A stretch of DNA of 64,000 bases from CBDAQV01 sp965199335 (GCA_965199335.1 CBDAQZ010000002.1:248001-312000); one strand, 5' to 3'. Positions 25,739 to 33,887 are shown, numbered from the stretch's first letter. Translations and numbers: made by a program. Notes: generated from the sequence alone by a model not told the origin.

Positions 25739-26266
25739 CTAAAGAAACGATGCGTCGTGGCTGTTCTGCGAGGCGGTCACCGCCTCCTGCACGGAGCGGC
25801 GGAATTCGACCGGGTTGGCGATCGGCGGCAGAACGATCTCGTCGACGCCGATGCCGAATATGGTCAGCGAACCGAAATTGAATATGCGGCCCAGGAAGGT
25901 CTGCCGCAGATTGACGCCTTGCAACCGGTTGATCGCAACCTCCACCGTGCGGCGGGTAAAGAAGCCGCGGCTGTAGACGATCCGGTGCGTGGTCGCCACG
26001 ATTTCCAGATAGACCCAGGGCAGCGCCTTCATAAGGTATTGAAAGATACCTACCACCAGAATGGCAATGAAGCCATAATCCAGTACCTGCGCCGGGATCT
26101 TGTCGGCCAGAAGGGCGCTATGCGCGACGAGCTGAAGCGCGACGTAGACCAGGATCAGGCCGATCCAGAAAGGCGCCATCGCCAGCGCCATGCACAACCA
26201 TGAAAACCTGCCCTCGCCTATGATCTCTTCGCCCTCGGTCTTGGTATCCTCGATATAGCTTCTCAT
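25739..26266 (-). CDS. Bacterial PH-domain (bPH2/DUF304) membrane protein, YdbS-like
   Basis: This 175-residue protein has two membrane helices (about residues 28-50 and 65-85, including MALAMAPFWIGLILVYVAL) followed by a bacterial pleckstrin-homology domain. The PH segment reads YLEIVATTHRIVYSRGFFTR, then INRLQGVNLRQTFLGRIFNF and GTITIFG-like GSLTIFGIG, the standard order. Start ATG 26266 overlaps the stop of the PopZ-like gene (ATGA), so the two are translationally coupled. The function of such proteins is not known in general; coupling to popZ suggests a role at the membrane or pole, which is inference. Confidence 0.85.
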   Translation of the reverse strand: MRSYIEDTKTEGEEIIGEGRFSWLCMALAMAPFWIGLILVYVALQLVAHSALLADKIPAQVLDYGFIAILVVGIFQYLMKALPWVYLEIVATTHRIVYSRGFFTRRTVEVAINRLQGVNLRQTFLGRIFNFGSLTIFGIGVDEIVLPPIANPVEFRRSVQEAVTASQNSHDASFL

Positions 26267-26886
26267 AAATCCTCGGCCTTGCGGCTGATCTTGCGCAGTT
26301 CGCGCTCGACCAGTCGCTCCACGAGCTGCGGCAGGTTCTGGTCGACCCACTGGCGCAGCATCGGCTTCAGCAGTTCGCGCGCGATATCCTCGACTGTCTT
26401 GCCATCGCCCGGAAGACGGGCTTCAGCCGGCGGCTCGTCGACATGCGACAGCCTGGCGAAGGCACCGGAGGCCGCTTCCATCGCACGGTCTGACACAATG
26501 CCGCTTTCCTCTTTCTGCGAGGCCAGTTGTTCGGGAGGTGGGTCGTTCATCATTGGCATCGCCTGCTGCAAAATGGTGACGTTGGAAACAACCGGGGAAG
26601 GCTCGCTTTCACGCGGTTCCTCGGCAACGATCGGCTTGGACTCTTCCGGGACGGGCTCAGGCTGTACTTCGGTTACAGCTTCGTGGAACTCTGCCTTATA
26701 CGGCTCCGGTTCGCTGACTATGTCGGTCAGTTCAAGAATTTCTTCTTCCTCGGCCACGGGCATGGCATCCAGCGGCGGCGCGGAGTGATGATGTTCCGCG
26801 TCTTCACCGTCGTCATCGGAAATGATCTTGCGAATCGATGCCAGTATGTCTTCGATCGACGGTTCGGGTGTGTTTGCTTCAGCCAT
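26263..26886 (-). CDS. popZ: PopZ-like polar organizing protein (DUF2497)
   Basis: PopZ forms a multimeric network at the cell pole and anchors the ParB-parS complex in Caulobacter. The 207 residues have the three-part layout of the family: a short N-terminal helix SIEDILASIRKIISDD, a long acidic proline-rich disordered region (about 28-160), and C-terminal helices VEDIARELLKPMLRQWVDQN and LVERLVERELRKIS used for assembly. In many alphaproteobacteria this gene lies between tolC and valS; neither is present here. It is flanked by the rhodanese gene (14 bases) and the PH-domain gene (overlap). The symbol is by homology. Confidence 0.85.
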   Translation of the reverse strand: MAEANTPEPSIEDILASIRKIISDDDGEDAEHHHSAPPLDAMPVAEEEEILELTDIVSEPEPYKAEFHEAVTEVQPEPVPEESKPIVAEEPRESEPSPVVSNVTILQQAMPMMNDPPPEQLASQKEESGIVSDRAMEAASGAFARLSHVDEPPAEARLPGDGKTVEDIARELLKPMLRQWVDQNLPQLVERLVERELRKISRKAEDL

Positions 26887-26900
26887 TCAATCTCCCTTGT

Positions 26901-27212
26901 TCAATACCGGGCGATTGCCGGGTCCACCTGTTCGGCCCAGGCGTCGATGCCGCCGTCGAGGTTGGTGGCTTCGTATCCATTTTGCCTCAGCCAGGCCGTG
27001 GCGCGGGCGCTGCGTCCGCCATGATGGCACATGATCAGCAGCGGGCGGTCTTTCGGCAGCTCTGCCGCTCGATCCGGCAGGGTCTGCAGGGGAATGTTGA
27101 CCGTGCCGTCGACGGCGGCGATGTCGCGCTCCCAGTCCTCCCGCACATCGACGATAACGGGCGAATCGAGGGTGACGATGTCGGCGATAGTAATAGAAAG
27201 CGGTGCGGGCAT
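26901..27212 (-). CDS. Single-domain rhodanese-like protein
   Basis: This 103-residue protein is a rhodanese domain, a fold that carries sulfur as a cysteine persulfide. The active-site loop is MCHHGGRSARATAWL with Cys62, and VIVDVREDWER and TNLDGGIDAWAEQ are the flanking signatures. ATG 27212 overlaps the stop of the PIMT-like gene; a GTG at 27215 would add one residue. A rhodanese gene next to a PIMT-like gene is a common alphaproteobacterial pair. The sulfur acceptor is unknown. Confidence 0.93.
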   Translation of the reverse strand: MPAPLSITIADIVTLDSPVIVDVREDWERDIAAVDGTVNIPLQTLPDRAAELPKDRPLLIMCHHGGRSARATAWLRQNGYEATNLDGGIDAWAEQVDPAIARY

Positions 27213-27889
27213 CACGAGAACTCGAACTGGGGTTTCGGCTCGAAGCCGGGAAGATAAGGTGCGAAGCCGTCGAAGACGATGCGATGGGAAAAGATATCGC
27301 CGGCGCGTTCGAACACGACACCATGCGATTTTCCGGGATGCGGCGCCAGGACAGTGATCAGACGCCCACCCTCCGTCAGCTGCGACAGGATCGAGCGCCG
27401 CACGCCGGCAACGGCGCCATCGATCACAATGAGATCGAACGGCCCGCCGCTGGGCGCTCCCTCGGGCAGAGCCCCCGCCTGCAGACTCACGTTATCGATA
27501 TTCAGCGCGCCGATTGCGGCATGGCCCAGGTTGCGCAGGGATTCGTTGTCCTCGATCACAACCACTTGCGCCGCCAGCCTGGATGCCAGGACCCCGACAT
27601 AGGCTGCCGCTCCGCCAATGACCAGAACACGGTCACGCGCGGTTATCCCCGAATATTCCAGCAGCCTGGCAGTCACCAGCGGCTCGGTCACGTAACGCCC
27701 ACGTTCCACCTTTATGCTGTCATCGGCATAGGCCAGCGATTTCAGGTGATCCGGCAGGAACGCCTCGCGCGGGACGTTCAGCATTGCGGCCAACAGGTCT
27801 GGGTTATAGACACGGTTCGGCCGCAGCTGCGATTCCACCATGTTGGTTCGGGCGATTTGGGCGGGTGTCGGTAGTGCGGACTCTTGCAT
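27212..27889 (-). CDS. PIMT-family methyltransferase homologue with a weak SAM motif
   Basis: This 225-residue protein is a second member of the protein-L-isoaspartate methyltransferase family. Recognisable parts are ARTNMVESQLRPNRV, VPREAFLPDHLKSLAYADD and the GGRLITVLAP strand. SAM motif I reads VLVIGGAAAYVGVLA, so the GxGxG glycines kept in pcm (13202-13840) are largely replaced, and GQTISQP is replaced by RYVTEPLV. It probably has another or weaker activity. Start is ATG 27889; the frame continues upstream across both tRNA genes, which is coincidental. It is coupled to the rhodanese gene. Confidence 0.87.
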   Translation of the reverse strand: MQESALPTPAQIARTNMVESQLRPNRVYNPDLLAAMLNVPREAFLPDHLKSLAYADDSIKVERGRYVTEPLVTARLLEYSGITARDRVLVIGGAAAYVGVLASRLAAQVVVIEDNESLRNLGHAAIGALNIDNVSLQAGALPEGAPSGGPFDLIVIDGAVAGVRRSILSQLTEGGRLITVLAPHPGKSHGVVFERAGDIFSHRIVFDGFAPYLPGFEPKPQFEFS

Positions 27890-28016
27890 TCTTGTTCCTT
27901 GGCGCGGTACCGGACTATAAGCCGTAGCACAATCTGGCACAAATGGAACTTGTGGGCTTGCGGCGAGGAACGCGCTGCGCTTATATCCGTTTCGTCCAAA
28001 TGTGTAGATATTTTGA

Positions 28017-28090
28017 GGCGCGGTGGCGGAGTGGCCACGCAGAGGACTGCAAATCCTCGTACGCCGGTTCGACTCCGGCCCGCGCCTCCA
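28017..28090 (+). tRNA. tRNA-Cys (GCA)
   Basis: The acceptor stem GGCGCGG pairs with CCGCGCC at the 3' end, and a T arm GCCGG-TTCGACT-CCGGC is present. The anticodon stem GAGGA/TCCTC closes loop CTGCAAA with anticodon GCA, for cysteine. The encoded CCA ends the gene at 28090. Length is 74 bases. Confidence 0.97.
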
Positions 28091-28170
28091 TTCTTTGGAT
28101 AGGCACTTAAAACGGCTTGTCGCAAAGATACTGTTTCTGATACAAGCGGCGTCGTAACGACTAGCTCTGT

Positions 28171-28245
28171 TCCCCGGTAGCTCAGTGGTAGAGCAGGCGA
28201 CTGTTAATCGCCTGGTCGCTGGTTCGAATCCGGCCCGGGGAGCCA
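28171..28245 (+). tRNA. tRNA-Asn (GTT)
   Basis: The gene starts TCCCCGG, which pairs with CCGGGGA near the 3' end. It contains D arm GCTCAGTGGTAGAGC, anticodon loop CTGTTAA with anticodon GTT for asparagine, the T loop TTCGAAT, and an encoded CCA. Length is 75 bases. It lies 80 bases after tRNA-Cys and may share a transcript with it. Confidence 0.97.
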
Positions 28246-28249
28246 TTCG

Positions 28250-28771
28250 CTACGTTTCGGCAATCCCCGGAATATGTGGACTGTTATTTTGGTTCGGCCG
28301 CAGCAAATAGGCCAGAGCCTTTGCCGCTTCTTGGAACCGGGATGCCACGGCCTCGAACTCCGTATTGTCCGTATCGCCTAATGTCGCTTCGATTTTCGTG
28401 GCCGTCTGGCGGCTTTCAAGAAGACTTCGAAGTTCAATTTTAAAGTCGTCATCCTCATCCAGTCCCCTTTCCTGAAGCTTGGTCAGATAATCGTTCAAGG
28501 CGATCGAATTGGGAAGTGTCGCAATGATCAGCGGCATGCCGAAACCGTTCAGGTCCACGCCGGGCTGGATGCGGGCATATATGTTCAAGGCATCCCAGTT
28601 TTCGAAATCGTCGCTGTATTCGGCAATGACTTCCAACTCCAATGGCTTCAGCGGTTTGCCTTTAAACAGCCAGTCATCGACAACTTTGTGAACCTTGCCG
28701 ATCAGGGAAAGGTCGATTTCATTTATATTGGTCGCCTTCATAGCGTCGAGTATCGGAGAATTCTCACCCAT
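28250..28771 (-). CDS. Protein of unknown function
   Basis: I do not recognise this 173-residue protein. It appears soluble, acidic and mostly helical. Segments such as VVDDWLFKGKPLKPLELEVI and YSDDFENWDALNIYARIQPG suggest a small alpha/beta fold, and a C-terminal helix, FEAVASRFQEAAKALAYLL, is amphipathic. There is no signal peptide. I chose ATG 28771 because AGGAGA lies 6 bases upstream; a frame extension to 28846 lacks a ribosome-binding box. It ends five bases after tRNA-Asn on the opposite strand. Its base composition is less GC-rich than that of its neighbours, as is that of the gap towards pip, which could mean recent arrival next to a tRNA. Confidence 0.65.
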   Translation of the reverse strand: MGENSPILDAMKATNINEIDLSLIGKVHKVVDDWLFKGKPLKPLELEVIAEYSDDFENWDALNIYARIQPGVDLNGFGMPLIIATLPNSIALNDYLTKLQERGLDEDDDFKIELRSLLESRQTATKIEATLGDTDNTEFEAVASRFQEAAKALAYLLRPNQNNSPHIPGIAET

Positions 28772-28959
28772 GAAGATCTCCTGTCGCAGAATGCCTGCAT
28801 CTTTAAATCTGGTGACGGAATCGATCCAATGTGGAACCGCAGCCACTGTTTGAATAAGAAACTCCTTGTCAGGATTCGAATCGGTAATTTAATTACTTCC
28901 CATCATAGTGAATTCTTTAATCCGTTTGATTTGTTCGGACAAGAGATTTAGGCAAAGCA

Positions 28960-29910
28960 ATGGCTTATCGCGATCTCTACCCTGCTATCGAGCCCTACAA
29001 GGTCGATCACCTGCAGGTGGACGACATCCACACTTTGTATATTGAGCAATCGGGCAATCCGAATGGTGTGCCGGTCGTATTCCTGCACGGCGGCCCCGGT
29101 GGCGGGTCCAGTCCCAGCCATCGCCGCTTCTTCGATCCACGCCGATATCGCATCGTCGTTTTCGACCAGCGCGGCGCAGGCAATTCCACGCCCCTTGGCG
29201 AAACGCGTAACAATACCATCGAGTTGCTGACTGCGGACATCGAGGCGATCAGAACGTTGCTTGGCATAGAGCGCTGGCATCTGTTCGGTGGATCCTGGGG
29301 GGCGACCCTAGGTATTGCCTATGCCGTGGCTTATCCCAGGCGCTGTCTGAGCCTTACCTTGCGCGGCATCTTCCTGTTACGGACGTGGGAAGTCGACTGG
29401 TTCGTCTACGGTATCCGCGCCGTCTTTCCCGAGGCATGGAACAGGTTCTCGAATTTCATTCCGGAAGACGAACGCGGCGAGTTGCTGCAAGCCTACATTC
29501 GGCGCCTGCATGCGCCGGATCCGGCCATACGCCTCGCCGCTGCCAGATCATGGAGCCTGTACGAAGGAGCCTGTTCGTCCTTTCAGCCCAATTCCTATTT
29601 CCTGTCCGGATATGCCGATGAGGTTGTGGCGCTAGGACTGGCGCGCCTTGAGGCTCATTACATGGCAAACCATGTACTTCACGGTGAACAGGATTTGCTG
29701 CGCCGTATCGATGGCATCCGGCATATCCCCGCGGCGATCGTTCAGGGCCGTTACGATATGATCTGTCCGATCCGAACCGCGAACGAACTGCATCGCGCGT
29801 GGCCCGAAGCAGATTACATCGTTATCCCCGATGCCGGACATTCCGCGATCGAACCCGGCACGCGCACCGCCTTGCTGGAAGCGACGGATAGATTTTCCAA
29901 TATAAGGTAG
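28960..29910 (+). CDS. pip: Proline iminopeptidase
   Basis: This alpha/beta-hydrolase peptidase of family S33 removes N-terminal proline from peptides. The 316 residues begin with the family pattern RDLYPAIEPY, and show VVFLHGGPGGGSSPSHRRFF (oxyanion loop), VVFDQRGAGNSTP, the nucleophile elbow FGGSWGATLGI (Ser112), GRYDMICPIRTA with the catalytic Asp, and DAGHSAIEP with the catalytic His. The triad is complete and the length normal. It is a single gene; the AT-rich 110 bases before it probably hold its promoter. Confidence 0.95.
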   Translation: MAYRDLYPAIEPYKVDHLQVDDIHTLYIEQSGNPNGVPVVFLHGGPGGGSSPSHRRFFDPRRYRIVVFDQRGAGNSTPLGETRNNTIELLTADIEAIRTLLGIERWHLFGGSWGATLGIAYAVAYPRRCLSLTLRGIFLLRTWEVDWFVYGIRAVFPEAWNRFSNFIPEDERGELLQAYIRRLHAPDPAIRLAAARSWSLYEGACSSFQPNSYFLSGYADEVVALGLARLEAHYMANHVLHGEQDLLRRIDGIRHIPAAIVQGRYDMICPIRTANELHRAWPEADYIVIPDAGHSAIEPGTRTALLEATDRFSNIR

Positions 29911-29975
29911 CCATTTACACTTGCTAATAATTGATAAAATTGATATTAATAATATCTAAATTATCGAGATTTGTA

Positions 29976-30338
29976 ATGGCTGCTCCAGGATTGAATGTAA
30001 GGACCCTCTTGCAGACGCTGAGAAGCGAAGAAGGAGATGCGTTCGTCCAGGCGTATCTGGCCCTTCATCACGAGGGGCTGGGCGCCTATTACAGGGTGCA
30101 TAAGACTGCCGTACATCGGATGCTCAAGGATCAGAGCAGTGGCGAGGTACGTGTAGCGGGCGCTTCAGTAGCAGCAACGTTCCTTCCTGAACCGGCTGCT
30201 CTCAAGATATTGAGCAAAGCCATACACCGGGAACGCGACCCGACCACGCATGAGCGGCTTGTCGAGATTTATTCAAATTTGATGCGTCCCGACTATAAAT
30301 TTCAGGTGACACGGGGCGGAGAGAAGAGACAGCCTTGA
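29976..30338 (+). CDS. Protein of unknown function
   Basis: I do not recognise this 120-residue protein. It looks soluble, helical and mildly basic, with segments LLQTLRSEEGDAFVQAYLAL, HHEGLGAYYRVHKTAVHRML and ERLVEIYSNLMRPDYKF. The tail is charged (RGGEKRQP). The start is taken as ATG 29976; a TTG or ATT further upstream lies in AT-rich sequence with no ribosome-binding box. The stop overlaps the likely -35 box of rpmG. It could bind nucleic acid given its charge, but nothing specific supports that. Confidence 0.55.
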   Translation: MAAPGLNVRTLLQTLRSEEGDAFVQAYLALHHEGLGAYYRVHKTAVHRMLKDQSSGEVRVAGASVAATFLPEPAALKILSKAIHRERDPTTHERLVEIYSNLMRPDYKFQVTRGGEKRQP

Positions 30339-30364
30339 CAAGTTTTATCTTGCCGGACTAATAA
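30335..30364 (+). promoter_or_regulatory. Probable sigma-70-type promoter of rpmG
   Basis: A perfect TTGACA hexamer stands at 30335-30340. A -10-like sequence follows, either ACTAAT at 30357-30362 (16-base spacer) or TAATAA at 30359-30364 (18-base spacer). It lies about 30 bases before the rpmG start and overlaps the stop codon of the preceding gene. No binding site for a regulator is visible. Confidence 0.5.
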
Positions 30365-30393
30365 CACCGTTCAATTTCCCAAGGTTTCGCACG

Positions 30394-30567
30394 ATGGCAA
30401 AAGCAGCAACGATCAAGGTTCGCATGAACAGCACCGCCGACACGGGCTATTTCTATGTGACGAAGAAGAATACGCGTGGCCCTAAGGCCGCCAACAAGCT
30501 TGCCATGAAGAAGTACGACCCTGTCGCACGCAAGCATGTCGAGTTCAAGGAAGGCAAGATCAAGTAA
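30394..30567 (+). CDS. rpmG: 50S ribosomal protein L33
   Basis: This 57-residue protein of the large ribosomal subunit starts MAKAATIKVRMNSTADTGYF and continues with YVTKKNTRG, then KLAMKKYDPVARKHVEFKE. This is the alphaproteobacterial L33 type without the zinc-binding cysteines, so it does not need zinc. The start ATG 30394 is preceded by AAGG. A TTGACA promoter lies just upstream and a hairpin terminator follows 43 bases after the stop. Confidence 0.97.
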   Translation: MAKAATIKVRMNSTADTGYFYVTKKNTRGPKAANKLAMKKYDPVARKHVEFKEGKIK

Positions 30568-30598
30568 GCTATTTCCTCCGTCTTGCGGAGGATGTGAG

Positions 30599-32074
30599 CT
30601 ACTCGCCGGATACCCCGCCTGTGCGGGGTATTTTCGTTTCCGGCTGAATCGGATCGATAGCGCCCTCTTCAGCCGGCGCTTCCTCGCCACCCTTTGGCGG
30701 CAACAGCAACATCTCGACCCGGTTGCGGCCGTTGTGCTTTGCGGCATACAGGGCCTCGTCGGCGCGGCGAAGCACCTCGGCGACTGTGTCCCCTGTCGGC
30801 TCGGCGATCGTAACCCCGATGCTGGTCGTTACGTGCAGCGGACCGCCAGGCGTCGTGATCGCAAAGGTACGGTCGGCGATGGCCACGCGCAGGCGCTCTG
30901 CAACCATCAAGGCGGTTTCGATTTCGGTATCCGGCAGAATCGCAAGGAATTCCTCTCCGCCCACCCGGCCCATCAGGTCGAAATTGCGCATGGAGGTACT
31001 GACTCGGGTGGCAAAGTCCCGCAGCACGTCGTCACCCGCGGCATGGCCGTAGGTGTCGTTGACGTGCTTGAAGTGATCGATGTCGAAGCTGAGAATGGCG
31101 AATTGCTTGTTGGTCTCGCCGCTGCGGTCCAGCACGCGCTCAAGATGGGCCATCACATAGCGGCGATTGTATAATCCCGTCAGCGAATCGGTCAGCGCCA
31201 TCGACAGGTTGGCTTCGTAATTGGCCTGCAACCGGTCCTGATATCGTTTCTGGCGTATCTGGCTGCGCGCGCGGGCCAGTATCTCGTTCCGATCGATCGG
31301 GCGCAGCACATAGTCGTTGGCGCCCAGCTCCAGCCCCTTGGCAACGCGCTTCAGGTCGGCGTCGTCGGCGACCAGCAGCACGGGGACCTGGCGCGAATGT
31401 TCATGACTGCGCAACATCGAGCACAGGCGCAGACCGTCCTCCTGCGCCAGGGTCAGGCTGATCATGATCAGGTCGAAGCGTTCGGCCTTGGCGCGTTCGA
31501 ACGCCTGGGCGCAGTCGGTAACCTTGACAACCGTATTCCGGTCGCGGGCCAGGGTTGCCACGATACGGTCGCAGTCTGTCTCGCAGTCGTCCACCAGCAG
31601 GACGCGCGCCAGCTCATGCGACTCGCTCCGGGCGGAGAAATTGTTCTTGAGGACGCCGAACTGGCCGGAGGTGTTTTCCCGCAAGCGCCACTGGTCGATC
31701 GTCAGCTTGAGACGCACCAGCGAGCGGACGCGGGCGAACAGCGCGATGTCGTTGACCGGTTTGGTCAGGAAGTCGTCCGCGCCGACTTCCAGGCCGTGGA
31801 CGCGATTCTCGCTGTCGGACAGCGCGGTAACCATGACGATGGGGATATGGATGGTCTCGGGATCGCTCTTGATGCGCTCGCAGACCTCGAACCCGTCCAT
31901 GCCGGGCATCATGACATCCAGCAGGATGATATCGGGAGAGCTTGCCTTCACCTGTTCCAGCGCCTGTAGGCCGCTGGTTGCCGTGACGACCTCGAAGTAC
32001 TCGCTGCTGAGCTTCGCAGCCATCAGCTTTACGTTCGGAAGAAGGTCGTCGACTACTAGGACGCGTGCCGACAT
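30599..32074 (-). CDS. pleD: Diguanylate cyclase response regulator, PleD-type (REC-REC-GGDEF)
   Basis: PleD makes cyclic di-GMP when phosphorylated and drives the swarmer-to-stalked transition in Caulobacter. The 491 residues have a first receiver with phospho-acceptor Asp53 in ILLDVMMPGMDG, then a second receiver in which the acceptor position reads MISLTLAQEDG, so it is an adaptor, as in PleD. The C-terminal cyclase domain has active site GGEEF and an inhibitory RxxD site, RNFD, five residues before it. All parts for product inhibition are present. It follows divK by 13 bases. Its last codons overlap the rpmG terminator hairpin. Confidence 0.94.
   Translation of the reverse strand: MSARVLVVDDLLPNVKLMAAKLSSEYFEVVTATSGLQALEQVKASSPDIILLDVMMPGMDGFEVCERIKSDPETIHIPIVMVTALSDSENRVHGLEVGADDFLTKPVNDIALFARVRSLVRLKLTIDQWRLRENTSGQFGVLKNNFSARSESHELARVLLVDDCETDCDRIVATLARDRNTVVKVTDCAQAFERAKAERFDLIMISLTLAQEDGLRLCSMLRSHEHSRQVPVLLVADDADLKRVAKGLELGANDYVLRPIDRNEILARARSQIRQKRYQDRLQANYEANLSMALTDSLTGLYNRRYVMAHLERVLDRSGETNKQFAILSFDIDHFKHVNDTYGHAAGDDVLRDFATRVSTSMRNFDLMGRVGGEEFLAILPDTEIETALMVAERLRVAIADRTFAITTPGGPLHVTTSIGVTIAEPTGDTVAEVLRRADEALYAAKHNGRNRVEMLLLPPKGGEEAPAEEGAIDPIQPETKIPRTGGVSGE
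30610..30634 (+). terminator. Rho-independent terminator of rpmG
   Basis: The stem ATACCCCGC (30610-30618) pairs perfectly with GCGGGGTAT (30623-30631) around a CTGT loop, and the run TTTT follows on the + strand, ending at 30634. It lies 43 bases after the rpmG stop. The same bases encode the last residues of pleD on the other strand. Confidence 0.8.
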
Positions 32075-32087
32075 TTAGTGCCTGTAC

Positions 32088-32453
32088 TCAGGTAAGGTGC
32101 CGCTGGATGGTCTCGAGAAACCTCGTAACCGAGATTGGTTTCGCAATATAGTCCTCACAACCACCTTCGCGAATTTTTTCTTCGTCGCCCTTCATGGCAA
32201 AGGCCGTCACCGCAATAACGGGGATGGAGCGAAGCTCGGCATCCTCCTTCAACCATTTGGTGACGTCCAGACCCGAAACCTCAGGTAGCTGGATGTCCAT
32301 GAGGATCAGATCGGGCGAGTGTTCGCGCGCCATGTTCATCGCTTCGCGACCGTCCCTGGTCTGGATCGTGATGTATCCGTGAGCTTCAAGAAGATCGTTG
32401 AACAATTTCATGTTCAATTCGTTGTCTTCGACGATTAGGACCTTCTTGGACAT
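32088..32453 (-). CDS. divK: Single-domain response regulator DivK
   Basis: DivK is a stand-alone receiver that controls polar kinases and cell-cycle timing in alphaproteobacteria. The 121 residues start MSKKVLIVEDNELNMKLF, with phospho-acceptor Asp53 in LILMDIQLPEVSG, the switch Thr in IPVIAVTAFAMKGDE, and the Lys in YIAKPISVTRF. ATG 32453 matches the family start; an upstream frame to 32543 is not conserved. It is followed by pleD, the classic divK-pleD operon. Confidence 0.95.
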   Translation of the reverse strand: MSKKVLIVEDNELNMKLFNDLLEAHGYITIQTRDGREAMNMAREHSPDLILMDIQLPEVSGLDVTKWLKEDAELRSIPVIAVTAFAMKGDEEKIREGGCEDYIAKPISVTRFLETIQRHLT

Positions 32454-32627
32454 AAGATCCAGCTCCTGTGCTGCAGAAAAAGCCATCGATAGGTCCTTGA
32501 ATGTAGGCCGATCCTGTGTGTTCACACTTTGCAAGCTATACAAGGGGTCTTAACGAACCATTACGCATACTTTGCCCACAGCAATCAGAATTAATCTTCA
32601 TGATGAACCCGTCAGGCTGAATCGATC

Positions 32628-32963
32628 ATGTACGTCGAGCGAATCCAATCCGTACTCCGCGCGCTGCCGCATGCCGAGGAAACTCGGCAATGGCGTGGCA
32701 GGCCTGTTTTCTGGGCCGGTGACAGGGCGGCGGGTGGCAAAATGTTCGCTATTCTCGGCTTCGACGACGCAGGCTCTACCGATAAGCACAACGTGCCGGC
32801 GTTGAGCCTGCATGTAGGGCGGGATCATTACTATGGGTTGATCGAACAGGACGGCATTGTGCCGGCCCCTTATCTGGCGCGCGCCCATTGGGTGCTGATG
32901 GAGAAATGGCATGAATTGTACCCAGGGACCTTGCGGCCTATCTTACGCACGCATACTCGCTGA
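32628..32963 (+). CDS. MmcQ/YjbR family protein
   Basis: This small protein of 111 residues has the MmcQ/YjbR fold, related in shape to DNA-binding double-wing proteins. Typical elements are ALPHAEETRQWRGRPVFWAG, GGKMFAILGF and APYLARAHWVLMEKW. The function of the family is not established. There is no signal peptide or membrane segment. It is divergent from divK, with about 170 bases from the divK start to its own start, and stands alone. Confidence 0.85.
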   Translation: MYVERIQSVLRALPHAEETRQWRGRPVFWAGDRAAGGKMFAILGFDDAGSTDKHNVPALSLHVGRDHYYGLIEQDGIVPAPYLARAHWVLMEKWHELYPGTLRPILRTHTR

Positions 32964-33041
32964 TCTATGCGAAGCTACCCAAACGCGTAAAAGAAAAATA
33001 TTAAATTACAAATATTTAGATAGTGCGCTTCGTCTGAAATA

Positions 33042-33881
33042 TCAGCACTTGGGGGTGATTACAGCCTCAATGGCTTCCAGTTCGCCCTTCAGGCTGAACT
33101 GGTCGTAGTCGATCTGCATGAAGCTCACGACTCCGTTCTCGTGCAGGATCATGGTCATCTCATAATCCGGCTCCGACTCGCCGTCGTCACCCTTGCCTTT
33201 CGCCACAGGGAAGAAGGCCAGTCTGACCTTGTGCGCCGGGGATTGCAGCAGCTTGTTGCCCGCCAGCTTGTCGTCCACCTGCGGCTTGATCACATCGCCG
33301 ATCACCACGTTCACCTCTGTGGCGCCGGTTCCGTCGCTGCCATCGAATAACATCGAGTTGAAGATGTGGTCACCTGCTTTCGCGTGTTTGATCATCTCGG
33401 CGGTGTGCTGGGTCGGATACAGATATCCCTTCGGCAGCTGTATCTCCTTGGCCGCCGGCTGGGTAAAGCTGGCGACACCGGCGCTATCCGGCTTGCGCGT
33501 GGCGGAGCCTACGAATTCTTCTTCCGGGTTGCCGTTCTTAAGCCGGCGCACGGCAAAATCGTATGTCGCCGCATTCTTGCTCTCATGCGCCGTGAACTGG
33601 CTGTTCATCTTCGCCTCCGGCTCGTCCGAATAGACGTAATCCAGGGAGAATTTCTGGTCGCTGGCCCAGGCATCGCAGCTATCGGCGAAATTATAATACA
33701 TCTCGCCTGACACACTGACGATCGAGGTCGTCTTGGCCGAAACCATCGTCATCTTGTAGATGGCCTTGTGGCTGGCCATGTCCGGGTCGGCGGCATGGGC
33801 TGCAGGGGCAGCTGCTACCAGGATCGTGCCAAGGAAAAGCGTTCGCAGCAGAGCTTTCAAAACCTGTGTCCGATCGATCAT
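33042..33881 (-). CDS. eipB: Envelope integrity protein EipB (DUF1849)
   Basis: EipB is a periplasmic beta-spiral protein needed for envelope integrity in Brucella. The 279 residues have a signal peptide with cleavage after AHA (residue 30), then ASHKAIYKMTMVSAKTTS, SGEMYYNFADSCDAW and the terminal ITPKC. Cys69 and Cys279 correspond to the conserved disulfide described for the family (Cys69-Cys278 in Brucella). A membrane anchor is not seen after cleavage. It begins six bases after the aspS stop on the same strand and is probably in the same transcript. Confidence 0.9.
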   Translation of the reverse strand: MIDRTQVLKALLRTLFLGTILVAAAPAAHAADPDMASHKAIYKMTMVSAKTTSIVSVSGEMYYNFADSCDAWASDQKFSLDYVYSDEPEAKMNSQFTAHESKNAATYDFAVRRLKNGNPEEEFVGSATRKPDSAGVASFTQPAAKEIQLPKGYLYPTQHTAEMIKHAKAGDHIFNSMLFDGSDGTGATEVNVVIGDVIKPQVDDKLAGNKLLQSPAHKVRLAFFPVAKGKGDDGESEPDYEMTMILHENGVVSFMQIDYDQFSLKGELEAIEAVITPKC

Positions 33882-33887
33882 GGGAAA

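Noticed and set aside
27890..28246. Upstream extension of the PIMT-like frame across both tRNA genes
   Set aside because: The tRNAs are certain and the family alignment begins near ATG 27889.
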